Shown one piece after another: positions 7,366 through 16,016 of a DNA stretch of 23,208 nt. The notes below the pieces were generated by a model. The model was not told the DNA's origin. It saw only the letters and a program-made list of their open reading frames with translations, and did not search any database. Location: the NCBI GenBank assembly GCA_030024065.1, contig JASEIE010000017.1, forward strand, positions 1 to 23,208, in the 5' to 3' direction. This DNA is from Thermodesulfobacteriota bacterium (lineage in GTDB: Bacteria > Desulfobacterota > BSN033 > UBA1163). The first letter of the stretch is position 1; each line of letters opens with the position of its first letter. The translations under genes were made by a program, and so were the position numbers.

Positions 7366-8465
7366 TTAAAGGGCACCAGTCTTCTCGCTCAGGGTCTTCT
7401 TCATATGCTGGATCAGGTCCGGAGGTCCAGAGACGGCCTTTGGATAACCACGGACCAGCGCATCACCCACGACTAAAGGAGCACCTGGATTTATTAAATC
7501 CGCGTCTTTACGGAACTTGGGATCCTTAACCATTTCCAGAACTGCCTTCCTCCAAATATCGACTATTTCTTCCGGTGTTGCCGGAGGAAGCAATAGAGTC
7601 TTATCGTAAGTGGAACCAGCCAGCACTAATTTATAAGCCTCCCATGCAATACCTGAAGGTGCGTTTCCCTTCACCTGTTGGTATAGCTCTGGATAGGTGG
7701 GCACATCAGGAGCAGCAGGCTCCCTAACAATATTTCCACTGGCATCGACTAAGCCGCTCTGGCAGACCGGCAATGCTTCGCCTCTCTGCACATATGCCTT
7801 CAGGGTGTTGTTATAGCTGATCGTGGTCGCTGCATTCGTATTGAGCTCACCCGAAAAAAAACCCATCCGTGCAGCCCCGGAGCTCTCATACCCATAGACT
7901 CCTTTCTTAAGCTGTAGCCCCATAAACTGGAAAGCCCAAAAGAAATGGGCTTCACTGCCACCTACTGGGCCTGTTCCGCCAAAGATCAATTCAGTGCATG
8001 TGTATAGATCCTTGGGCTCCTTAATACCGATGTTCGGTTTAACCACGAGAACAGATCCCTGGGAAGTGGAGATAACAGGAATCATTTTTTCCAGATAGTG
8101 TTCTGTCCCTTTGGGTCTCAAGTAGTTAGCTCCCGTGTTGCCTCCCGATGAAGTGAACACTGTGAGCCCGTTTGGCTTTGCCGATTTGTAAGCGTAGTTG
8201 GCTGCTATGAGGCCATCCCCTCCAGACATGTTGCGAACGACCAAGTTCGGATTTCCAGGAAGAAATCGGCCCAAGTGTCTGGACATGAGACGGGAAAACA
8301 TGTCTGCGCCTCCACCGGCTCCATAGCCAACGACGATCGTGATAGTCTTCCCTTGATAATAAGATTCTTTTGCGGCAATGGCTGCGCTAAGTCCACATGG
8401 CAGGATGCCTACCGAAAAAAGCAACAACATGAAAATGACTAAAACACAAATATTTTTTTTCTCAT
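7366..8465 (-). CDS. TctC/Bug-type solute-binding protein with frameshifted leader
   Basis: A tripartite tricarboxylate transporter receptor: GKTITIVVGYGAGGGADMFSR, LPGNPNLVVRNMSGGDG, KEPKDLYT, EPAAPDVPT and PPATPEEI are all present. The only ATG in the main frame (8430, 354 residues) has no Shine-Dalgarno and begins inside the signal peptide (MLLLFSVGIL...). A good GGAGG lies five bases before ATG 8465, whose frame is MRKKIFVF then TAG. Between them is a run of eight A (minus strand, 8453-8460); with nine A the two frames fuse to MRKKNICVLVIFMLLLFSVG, an excellent signal peptide. So the gene is frameshifted by one base in a homopolymer, by mutation, polymerase slippage, or a sequencing error. 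It precedes the PrpD-like gene by 48 bases. Confidence 0.88.
8453..8460 (-). repeat. A8 homopolymer at the start of a signal peptide
   Basis: Eight A on the minus strand, five bases after the ribosome-supported ATG 8465. One extra A restores the frame with the rest of the solute-binding protein gene. Confidence 0.85.
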
Positions 8466-8521
8466 ATCTCCCTCCTTATGGATAAGGGTCTTTGATGAAT
8501 TTCATCCCAGGTTCATTTATT

Positions 8522-9934
8522 TCATTTCTTTTGAAACACCATCAAGGAAGTCAGCTCGTTCATATTACGGACTTTCTCCACATTCCAGACGGTGTCAAAT
8601 ATCTTCCGTATCCGGCTCTCATCCATATACTTTGAAGCCATCTCCTTAAACTTGTCTTCTATCTCTTTATCGGTAAGAGGGTCGTCCCCTAAACCGTGAG
8701 GGTTTTCAATGTGATGTTTAAACCGACGACCATCTTTGGTGATAATCTCCGAGGATGCCTGGTACCCATAATCCGGGATCTTGGGATCAGCTTCTACCGT
8801 AATTTTTTCAATCAGGTCCAGCACAACAGGATCAGTGAATTTGTGGGGTTCAATTGACTCCGGACCAAAGGCTCGCTCCTTTATCGCAATCGCATTGGCG
8901 TAAAAGCTGCTGTGATCTGCGGTTTCTGCATTCCTCGGATACTTCTTTCCAGCATAGGTCGTGTGGCGGGCTTCTCGAGGACCCACCTTGATCCGGACCG
9001 CTTGGATATCCTCGGGCATCAGATCATGCTCCTTCACAACGGCCAACGTTGCGAATATCTGCCCATGGGAAGTGGCATTCGCACATAGGGCTTTGTGTCC
9101 TGTGCGAAGGATTCGCCAGCCGCTAAAATCAACCAATCGGTCAAGGTCGAGGTCTCCCTTCAGTAAAACCTGACGTATCCCTGAATCCCCTTCCACAACG
9201 CGAACAGGACCTGTGAAGCCTTGCTTGGCAAGCATGCAGGATAAAATAGCGTGCATCGCGACAAAACCGAAGCGGAGGTTTTTTGCCATCACATTCTCCT
9301 CCCTGTTAGCATCCAAAACTTCCATGGGAAGGCCGCGGCTTGCACAGATACCAATCGCATTGGCAATTTGGCCCTCATTGAGACCCATCAACTTGCCTAA
9401 AGCAGGAGGCACATTTAATCCAGCCCGGACATCAACGGTCCATCCCCTTTCCCCTAATGACGGACCGATCACAGATTCCCTAAATCGGGCTCCTATCTCA
9501 TAGGAGATCACCAGTGCGGGAAGCAAATCGAGGCCACCGGACTTTTCACGCTCAGAGACCGCAAGAAGACTCGATATGGCATCGCTGTTATGTCCTCCAC
9601 CTCCTAAATCATTGTAGTCCAAAAAGCGGACCATCAAGCTATTCACCATCGCAGCATTATGTGCATTGGTTCGCAACCCGGAGCCGAAGACTGTGGCTTC
9701 TTCTACTCCCCCCAGCTGCTTTACCACTGTTTCGCACATCGGTCGCGCAGGAGCAATCCAACCCCCGATGGCGCAGCCCAGGGCATCCAATAAACACCGT
9801 TTGGCCTCATGGACTACCTCTTGGGGTAGCAGTTCGTAGTTTAAGGTGAGGGCATATCGGGCAAACTGATAGGCAATGCTCGAACGATAGGCCAGATCAA
9901 TACTCTGCCAAGCCAAATCACGGGTAAATGTCAT
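8522..9934 (-). CDS. MmgE/PrpD family protein
   Basis: A 470-residue member of the MmgE/PrpD family with a ~15-residue N-terminal extension relative to the other copies. The all-helical N-terminal domain shows SLMVRFLDYNDLGGGGHNSD (Asp106, Asp109, His115 in the positions of conserved active-site residues), LGKLMGLNEGQIANAIG, and AKNLRFGF, where other copies carry a Lys. The HKALCANATSHGQI block keeps the family His; KYPRNAETADHS resembles the ETADHS segment of the PrpD-like copy at 5947. The C-terminal lid domain ends DDPLTDKEIEDKF. AGAGAGGAGA lies ~6 bases before ATG 9934. It follows another MmgE gene (10028) by 93 bases and precedes the frameshifted solute-binding gene. Reaction not assignable: dehydratase, decarboxylase and epimerase members exist. 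Confidence 0.9.
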   Translation of the reverse strand: MTFTRDLAWQSIDLAYRSSIAYQFARYALTLNYELLPQEVVHEAKRCLLDALGCAIGGWIAPARPMCETVVKQLGGVEEATVFGSGLRTNAHNAAMVNSLMVRFLDYNDLGGGGHNSDAISSLLAVSEREKSGGLDLLPALVISYEIGARFRESVIGPSLGERGWTVDVRAGLNVPPALGKLMGLNEGQIANAIGICASRGLPMEVLDANREENVMAKNLRFGFVAMHAILSCMLAKQGFTGPVRVVEGDSGIRQVLLKGDLDLDRLVDFSGWRILRTGHKALCANATSHGQIFATLAVVKEHDLMPEDIQAVRIKVGPREARHTTYAGKKYPRNAETADHSSFYANAIAIKERAFGPESIEPHKFTDPVVLDLIEKITVEADPKIPDYGYQASSEIITKDGRRFKHHIENPHGLGDDPLTDKEIEDKFKEMASKYMDESRIRKIFDTVWNVEKVRNMNELTSLMVFQKK

Positions 9935-10027
9935 TTTCTGTCTCCTCTCTTTGGTTAAATTAGGTGTCTATTCAAACTTGTCTATTTTTGACTTCAGCGT
10001 ACTCCTATGGATCAAACCACAGAGGTT

Positions 10028-11467
10028 CTATGGGTCGATAGATAGTAATTGGGTTAATTCTCTTACACTTTCAAGCTCATCGAGTTTTAATATGGTCTCG
10101 ATGACTTGCTCCGTCTTATCTTGTTTCAGCCAGGAGAAGGGAATGTTATTCCTGAACTTTTCGAGAAGCTCGGTCTCAGTCGGTGGGTTTTCTGGACCCC
10201 CTCGAGGCTCTTCCACCTCAATAACAAATTTTTTACCTCGTGCTCGTATCTCAACCACGGTGTTTCGGAAACTGGGTTTTTGACCTGCCTTGATTTTACT
10301 CGCAATAATTTCATTGGCTCGAGGATGCAGATCAATTTTAACCTTCTCTGCCATCGCCCTTATCTCAGGTAGGTTGTAAATCTCCGGGGTTTGCCAAGCA
10401 GGGCTCGGTTTAAAGCCAAAATAAGGAGCCAGACCAAATATGAAGGCATTCACAAACTGGATATCAAAGGAGCTTTTTAATTCTCTTCCCATTCGATTGG
10501 GTGCTTGAAGAAGTGAATCTCCTTTAACCACAATTTCTTCTATCTCCTCTGGCTTGATTCTATTTTGTTGCATCAACTGACAAATGCCGTCTATTCCAGC
10601 GTGGTTCCATCGGCAGCAAGGATAAAACTTGTACTCCACCCGACCGGCATGCCAAATTTCCCCAAGTCCTTTCAGTAGATGATCAACCTTAAAAAAAGGA
10701 GAACCAACCATCTGCCAGAAGCCCCACTTTCCATCAAGAATGGTCGTATCCCCCGTAAAGCCTTTTTCAGCAACCAGCGCTGCCACAGTCGCCAACTGCG
10801 AGATCCATCCTGTCCAAGCACCAAATTTCAACATAATGGCTGGGCCGCCCGTGCGCGCCCACTTCATTCCTCCAGGCACTGCAGTACTGGCACCAGCAAT
10901 ACCAAAAACATTCCGCATCTTATCGACATCAAGCCCGAGTAATTTCCCGGCCCCTGCAACACCCCCAAAGACGCTATATGAGAAAGAATACCTCAGCCAC
11001 TCCTCGTAATAGGGTGGCCCATCTTTCGGTATCTTTTGTTGCGCTAGGGAATTGAGCATTCTTCCCCCGATCTCATGAGCCAGAGCGAGCGCCAGGATCA
11101 AGGCCTTTCCCGATGCATTTTGCCGCTCAGCAATGGAGAAGCACGGTGGGACGACATAGGGACAAACATGCCCCCCTAAAGGTCCATTGTAATCATAGTC
11201 GAGGGCATTAATTAATTCAGCATTCACGAAAGCGGCTGAGGCGTAGGATGTGCGTGGTCCTCCGATAATACTGGCCTGGGGATACCCCCCTAACTCCTCA
11301 ACCAACGCCAATGCTATTTTTGCTTTTGGGGTTTTTATTCCTCCAAGGGCGCAACCTATCGTGTCAAGCAACATCCACTTGATACGATGGATCAAATCGG
11401 CAGGCAGTTCATCATAGCTTATCCTCGTAACAAAATGAGCTAGTTGTTCAGTTATGTCCTCTGACAT
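10028..11467 (-). CDS. MmgE/PrpD family protein
   Basis: A 479-residue MmgE/PrpD protein, the longest intact copy. Landmarks: LLDTIGCALGG (34-43), NALDYDYNGPLGGH (Asp90, His100 in the conserved positions), LGLDVDKMRNVFGIAG, AIMLKFGAWTG (Lys214 in the active-site Lys position), and FYPCCRWNHAGID (281-293), the classical C-x-x-x-H block of decarboxylase and dehydratase members with His289. The C-terminal domain ends GGPENPPTETELLEKF. This copy therefore keeps all the polar residues expected of an active enzyme. GGAGGTG precedes the ATG. It is 47 bases downstream of the class III CoA-transferase gene, which fits a pathway in which a polycarboxylate or its CoA ester is processed by both. Confidence 0.91.
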   Translation of the reverse strand: MSEDITEQLAHFVTRISYDELPADLIHRIKWMLLDTIGCALGGIKTPKAKIALALVEELGGYPQASIIGGPRTSYASAAFVNAELINALDYDYNGPLGGHVCPYVVPPCFSIAERQNASGKALILALALAHEIGGRMLNSLAQQKIPKDGPPYYEEWLRYSFSYSVFGGVAGAGKLLGLDVDKMRNVFGIAGASTAVPGGMKWARTGGPAIMLKFGAWTGWISQLATVAALVAEKGFTGDTTILDGKWGFWQMVGSPFFKVDHLLKGLGEIWHAGRVEYKFYPCCRWNHAGIDGICQLMQQNRIKPEEIEEIVVKGDSLLQAPNRMGRELKSSFDIQFVNAFIFGLAPYFGFKPSPAWQTPEIYNLPEIRAMAEKVKIDLHPRANEIIASKIKAGQKPSFRNTVVEIRARGKKFVIEVEEPRGGPENPPTETELLEKFRNNIPFSWLKQDKTEQVIETILKLDELESVRELTQLLSIDP

Positions 11468-11514
11468 TTAGGCGCGGCACCTCCTCATGATTTGCAGAAT
11501 GACGATGAGATTAA

Positions 11515-12741
11515 CTATATGACTCTTTCCTTTTTCAATTCGGCAATCTTTTCCTTTGAATAGGACAATAGATTTTCAAGAATTTCTTCTGTATCTTGTC
11601 CTATCCTTGGCGGAGGATTAAAGACCTCCCCCTTGATCCCTGTTCCTTTTACAGGATTGCCTAACAGTTTCACCTTTTTTCCCCCGCCAACATCAACTTC
11701 TACGACCATGTTTCGACTCTTGGCTTGAGGATGGTTGAGCGCTTCCTTTATAGAATTCAGTTTTGCTGCTGGCAGTTTGTTCCCAAAAATTTGCAGCCAT
11801 TCTTCAACCTTTTTCTCCGAGAGGACGTTGTTGATCAGTTCCGTCAGTTTTTCCCTACCTTGCTGTCGTTTGATCTGGCTGTCAAAAGAAGGATCTTTTA
11901 TCCATTCTTCGCGGCCCACAATCCGGCAGAACTCCTGCCAGAACTGCTCCCGATGGATAGCCAAGGCGATGTAGTCGTCCTTTGCCCGAAACACCCCCCA
12001 TAGTAATTTCTTTGCCACATCTTCAAACTCGTCAAAATTAATTGAGGCGGTGGCCCGGTATGAAAGAAAATGAAGTGCCACATCCTGCATGGCGATGTCC
12101 AGGTGTTGGCCCTCTCCTGTACATTCACGCTGAAAAAGTGCTACCGCAATCGCAAGGACAGACCATATCCCACCCAGATGATCTGCCATGGCAATAGCAG
12201 GCCAATGATAATTTCCATTTGGATCGATGTAGCTCACCGCATTCAGCAAACCACTCGTGGCTTCAATAATGACATCAAAAGCGGGTAGGTCTCGAAGCGG
12301 ACCGGAATCTCCGTATCCTGTCAGTGAACAATAAACAATCTTGGGATTGATCTTTCGCAGACTCTCGTAATCCAAACCCAGGCGCTTCATACTTCCCGGC
12401 CTGAAGTTCTCATAAACCACATCGGACGCTTTCACCAAATCTCGAAAAACTTCCTTTCCTCGGTCTGAGGAAAGGTCCAAGGTTAGGCCTTTCTTATTCC
12501 GATTAATACTTAGGAAATGAATATCAAACTCTCCACAGCTGTAACGCTGGTAAAGGCTTTCTCTTGAGTCTATCCCCCTCGTCTGTTTTTGTTTTTGAGG
12601 AGGCACCTCAATTTTTATCACAGTGGCTCCCATGTCCCCGAGCAGTTGAGCTCCCAGGGGGCCAGCTGTGGCACGGGTTAAATCCAGGACGATCACTCCC
12701 TGTAAAGGAAGTTTTCGCTCCTCTAAAATTTTATCCTTCAT
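11515..12741 (-). CDS. Class III CoA-transferase (CaiB/BaiF family)
   Basis: A 408-residue family III CoA-transferase, which moves CoA between carboxylic acids through an aspartyl-CoA anhydride. The N-terminal block VIVLDLTRATAGPLGAQLLG (17-36), GATVIKIE, NRNKKGLTLDL, VVYENFRPG and MKRLGLDY are typical. The catalytic Asp is Asp187 in AIAMADHLGG, corresponding by position to Asp169 of formyl-CoA transferase in an analogous LGDSNSG context; it is followed by GEGQHLDIAMQD. Length is normal. GGAGG lies five bases before the ATG. It sits between two MmgE/PrpD genes, so it probably activates a di- or tricarboxylate or its breakdown product to a CoA thioester; donor and acceptor cannot be read from sequence. 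It is the only CoA-linked enzyme in the window. Confidence 0.94.
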   Translation of the reverse strand: MKDKILEERKLPLQGVIVLDLTRATAGPLGAQLLGDMGATVIKIEVPPQKQKQTRGIDSRESLYQRYSCGEFDIHFLSINRNKKGLTLDLSSDRGKEVFRDLVKASDVVYENFRPGSMKRLGLDYESLRKINPKIVYCSLTGYGDSGPLRDLPAFDVIIEATSGLLNAVSYIDPNGNYHWPAIAMADHLGGIWSVLAIAVALFQRECTGEGQHLDIAMQDVALHFLSYRATASINFDEFEDVAKKLLWGVFRAKDDYIALAIHREQFWQEFCRIVGREEWIKDPSFDSQIKRQQGREKLTELINNVLSEKKVEEWLQIFGNKLPAAKLNSIKEALNHPQAKSRNMVVEVDVGGGKKVKLLGNPVKGTGIKGEVFNPPPRIGQDTEEILENLLSYSKEKIAELKKERVI

Positions 12742-12841
12742 GGTTACCTCCCTGATGTTTGGACATTCTCAAAGTTTTCGGTTTTCCCTGAAATCCATTT
12801 GGAATTCGGCTTTCTTTCTCTCTCGATCCTCGCCCACGCGG

Positions 12842-14215
12842 TTACATCAGTGCTTTGCTTAGGCTCGCTGGCGTTTTTAATTCTTCAAGTCGATTGACGA
12901 GGTCGGAAATCTCTCGAACCCTCTTTTTAGAAAATATATGTCCAGCCATCACGTCGAATTTACGGCGAATATCCTCAGGGGTTGCGGGGTATTCTAAGGT
13001 TCCCTTGGAGTATCGATACCAGTTCTTAAACTCCCGTCCGTCCTTCAGTTTTACGGTCATCTTGGTCCCCCCATCATCACTTGTCTCTCGATATATCCGC
13101 TCCAGTTCGTCATCCATGTACATATCGATCTTTTGCATGAGTCCCTTTACATCTGCCCTTGTAAGTGCCTTCTCATTCCATACTGAAGGATCGGTTAGAT
13201 CAGCAAGGAATCCGAGGGCCGTGACAAAAGGGAGACTGTATTGCGCTGCCATGATGCTTTGGGGTTGCTTACTATTGTGCATATCGAAGGTCTTAAAAGA
13301 ACAGCCCAGACTAATGCGCTCGATCTCTTTAGGTTTGACCTTGTGGATGGACTTCATCTCGTTCACGCAGTCAACATCGGCCTGAAGAAGCCCACACGCC
13401 CCGTACAGCTTGATGCAACGCTCCATGATCCAATACTTCTTACCGAGGCCTTCCGTCAACTTCTCTACCCGCGGTTTTTCTTCAATGGCAAAAGCACGGC
13501 AAACGCCCCGTTCACCCTCCAGGATGGTCGCCGGCCCGGTCAGCCCTTTCAGGGCCAACAGTGCGGCTGTCACCCCATTTTGCGCTGGCCAACCTCCCCC
13601 TGACAGACGCTTGATCATGGTTCCCTTAGGATCTTCCGACCATTCTCGAAGCCCTGAGGCCATAGAGCCTGCAATCCCCATGGCGTTTTGCAACTTCTGG
13701 TCATCCAGACCCAGTAATTTGCCTGCGGTAACCGTGGCACCAAAAAGGCTTTTGATGGGTGATCCATAAAACCTGTGCCGACACGAACCCTCTAAGGCAG
13801 CAGCAAGCCGATAACCCATTTCATATCCGGCTACGATCGAGGCTATCAATTCTTTGCCGTTGGTTTTAGTTTTTTCCCATAAGGCTATGGCCGTTGGAAT
13901 AACGGCAGCCCCGCAATGGATGCTCAAATTCAGACTTCGATCATCCATCTCGATCCCGTGGGCACAAGTCCCATTGGCCAGAGCCGCATACTGGGCAGAC
14001 GTCTTCCAACCCTGTCCCCAAACTACACTCTCCCTAACACACTTGGCCTCTTTGGCATACTCCGCCACTATCTTGCTCCATTCCATCTGGCTGGCATAAA
14101 GCGCTACGCCTACTGTGTCTAACACACATAGTTTCGCTGTCTCAATAACCTCTGCAGGTAATTCCTTAAATTGAAGGCGTGTTGTGAATTCGACTAAATC
14201 CCTTGTTTCGTCCAT
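12842..14215 (-). CDS. MmgE/PrpD family protein (paralogue of 17377)
   Basis: A 457-residue MmgE/PrpD protein, closely similar along its whole length to the copy at 17377 (shared GQGWKT, GIEMDDRS, HRFYGSPIKSLFGATVTAGK or close variants, LREWS, QSIMAAQYSLPFV). Asp91-Asp92 and His100 occupy the usual N-terminal active-site positions and Lys202 lies in TMIKR. The usual C-x-x-x-H block is altered to YGACGLLQ (Cys274, Gln278), so the conserved His is replaced by Gln, shared with the 17377 copy. That argues for a distinct reaction, perhaps epimerase-like rather than dehydratase, or another substrate. AGGAGG is five or six bases before ATG 14215. It lies 99 bases downstream of CapA (14315) and 100 upstream of the CoA-transferase. 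Confidence 0.91.
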   Translation of the reverse strand: MDETRDLVEFTTRLQFKELPAEVIETAKLCVLDTVGVALYASQMEWSKIVAEYAKEAKCVRESVVWGQGWKTSAQYAALANGTCAHGIEMDDRSLNLSIHCGAAVIPTAIALWEKTKTNGKELIASIVAGYEMGYRLAAALEGSCRHRFYGSPIKSLFGATVTAGKLLGLDDQKLQNAMGIAGSMASGLREWSEDPKGTMIKRLSGGGWPAQNGVTAALLALKGLTGPATILEGERGVCRAFAIEEKPRVEKLTEGLGKKYWIMERCIKLYGACGLLQADVDCVNEMKSIHKVKPKEIERISLGCSFKTFDMHNSKQPQSIMAAQYSLPFVTALGFLADLTDPSVWNEKALTRADVKGLMQKIDMYMDDELERIYRETSDDGGTKMTVKLKDGREFKNWYRYSKGTLEYPATPEDIRRKFDVMAGHIFSKKRVREISDLVNRLEELKTPASLSKALM

Positions 14216-14314
14216 GACTCCCTCCTGTTAGTCTATGTTATGTCTTTCAATTTTGATAATCCATTATATTCTTAATTGCTGAAGAGATCACCACTTAGGG
14301 AAGGATCAAACTCT

Positions 14315-15433
14315 TTAGGACGAGCTTTGAACTACGATCTCATCCCCCTCTACTACGAATGTGTGTGGAAATTGATCCGATACCCACTCTGCATACTCGA
14401 GTACCTCCTGAAATCGTTTATCCCCCCTTTTCAGAGCTTCTGGCTGGGCCTGTTTGTTGATCAATACAGGCAAAAATGAAACCCTCTCTATACCATGCTT
14501 GCTCATCACAGCCTTAGCAATCATCGCTTTCTTGCATTCCACTGGGAACCGGTACAGACTGTCCTCTTCCATTTCATACCAGTAAAGGTTCCACTCGAAA
14601 GGAACTCGATGCCCACGTGACCCGGTGGTGAGAAAGTTACCAATACTGTAAAAGCATACCTTTCCCTTATAAACCTCAACCCCTTTCAACAGATGGGGAT
14701 TGTGTCCCAGGATTAGGTCAGCTCCGGCATCGATGGCCGCATGGGCAACCGGGGGCTGATAGGTAGCAATCAACTTGGTGATATAAGGAACACCCCAGTG
14801 AAGGGATAAAATGACCACATCTGCCTGTGCCTTCACTTGCCGAATGTCCTCCTGCATGGCTGCCAGGTCCTCCTCAAAAGGAACCGTTATCATTTTGGGA
14901 GGAGCACCGGGCTGAAAGTCATAGGGCTCATAGTATGTGTGAGCCCGCATCGGTGCCACACCCGCCTTGTCTGGCCCAGCAGCATGTCCATCTCGCAAAA
15001 CGGAGCAGTAGGCCAGAACCGCGATCCTCACTCCGTTCCGCTCGATCACCACAGGACTCCTTGCCTCCTTCTCATTTTTTCCTGCTCCTACGACCTGCAT
15101 GCCCATGCTGTGAAACATTTCCATCGTGTCCTCTAACGCCTCAGGCCCCCACTCCATCGTGTGATTGCCTGCCAGAGAAACCACATCAATCCTGGCGGCC
15201 TTGAAGATCGATGCCATCTCCGGGTCAAGACGAGTATTCATCCCTGTTGAAACCGTAGCGTATCGAGGAGGCCACCCGCGTTTTGAGTAGGTGCGCTCGC
15301 ACTGTCCAAACCGGATGTCTGCTTGCTGAAGAACAGGCGCAATGAGCTCGGCAAACTGATCTACCGGTTTAATCACGGGGCCAATATCCCCGCCCGCCAT
15401 TAAGGTCACTGTGTTCAGAGGTTCTTGTCTCAT
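14315..15433 (-). CDS. CapA-family (PGA_cap) metallophosphoesterase-fold protein
   Basis: A 372-residue CapA-family protein. Motifs: LMAGGDIGP (Asp16), SLAGNHTMEWG, ILSLHWG (about 212) and LGHNPHLL (about 243-249), then CFYSIGNF. The GHHxH block reads GHNPH here, so one His is Asn, at a different position from the 4344 copy. No signal peptide or membrane helix is visible, so a cytosolic location is likely. The ATG at 15433 overlaps the stop of the LeuD-like gene as ATGA, with AAAGGAG inside the LeuD coding end, so the two are probably translationally coupled. This links the CapA protein directly to a hydro-lyase pathway rather than to capsule synthesis. An MmgE gene follows after 99 bases. 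Confidence 0.9.
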   Translation of the reverse strand: MRQEPLNTVTLMAGGDIGPVIKPVDQFAELIAPVLQQADIRFGQCERTYSKRGWPPRYATVSTGMNTRLDPEMASIFKAARIDVVSLAGNHTMEWGPEALEDTMEMFHSMGMQVVGAGKNEKEARSPVVIERNGVRIAVLAYCSVLRDGHAAGPDKAGVAPMRAHTYYEPYDFQPGAPPKMITVPFEEDLAAMQEDIRQVKAQADVVILSLHWGVPYITKLIATYQPPVAHAAIDAGADLILGHNPHLLKGVEVYKGKVCFYSIGNFLTTGSRGHRVPFEWNLYWYEMEEDSLYRFPVECKKAMIAKAVMSKHGIERVSFLPVLINKQAQPEALKRGDKRFQEVLEYAEWVSDQFPHTFVVEGDEIVVQSSS

Positions 15434-15963
15434 TGTTGCTCCTTTTCTCTATGTTTCTTTTTTGCCTCTTCATTTTTCATGAAAGCGATTAAACCGCCGG
15501 TTTTAATAATCTCCAGAGGGGGGCTACCCATGGGTAAAGCTTCCCCTTGCATCTTAATTTTTTGGGTTAAATTGATTACCTCTCCTGTCTCTATATTGAC
15601 CCTGGCAAGGTCTCCTTCATCAAAATTCTGGGAAACCCCATCACAGATGAGCACTGGAAGGCCAATGTTCACGGCGTTCCTGAAAAAAAGACGGGACATG
15701 GAGTCAGCAACGATGACGCTGATACCAAGCGCCTTGAACAAACGGGCTGCCGGCCGTCCGGAGCCAATACCCCAATGAAAGCCCGCTATGATGAGATCCC
15801 CTTTTTGCACTTGCGTGGCCCAACCGGGACGATTGGAACTCATGCAGTATTTGGAGGCTTCCGCGTCGGAAATCCCTGGCTTTGCCATGACAGCGCTTCC
15901 AGGCATCATGAGGTCAGTATCAATTCGATCACCGAATTTCCACACCTTACCTTCAAATATCAA
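15430..15963 (-). CDS. LeuD-like hydro-lyase small subunit (aconitase swivel domain)
   Basis: A 177-residue small subunit of the isopropylmalate isomerase / (R)-2-methylmalate or dimethylmalate dehydratase group; with the large subunit it carries out dehydration or hydration of a hydroxy-diacid. WKFGDRIDTDLMMPGS (8-23) is the family start; the substrate-binding loop reads GFHWGIGSGRPAARLFKALG (61-80) where leucine-pathway LeuD has a GSSREHAP-type loop, so Ser to Gly and Glu-His are changed. SRLFFRNAVNIGLPVL follows. The divergent loop argues against leucine biosynthesis as its role. It starts with TTG at 15963, supported by AAGGAG five to six bases upstream; no ATG fits. It lies 53 bases after the large subunit and overlaps CapA by ATGA. 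Confidence 0.9.
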   Translation of the reverse strand: MIFEGKVWKFGDRIDTDLMMPGSAVMAKPGISDAEASKYCMSSNRPGWATQVQKGDLIIAGFHWGIGSGRPAARLFKALGISVIVADSMSRLFFRNAVNIGLPVLICDGVSQNFDEGDLARVNIETGEVINLTQKIKMQGEALPMGSPPLEIIKTGGLIAFMKNEEAKKKHREKEQQ

Positions 15964-16016
15964 CGTTTCTCCTTCTTTACTTATCGCGTTTCAGAAATGC
16001 AGTCCCTTCTGCAACT

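Noticed and set aside
12855..13385. A 176-residue plus-strand open frame opposite the MmgE gene at 12842
   Set aside because: No ribosome-binding site and no family similarity; the minus-strand MmgE frame explains the DNA.
14827..15204. A 125-residue plus-strand open frame opposite the CapA-like gene at 14315
   Set aside because: It is Pro/Ser-rich with no recognisable motif and lies wholly inside a well-supported minus-strand gene; it is a shadow frame.
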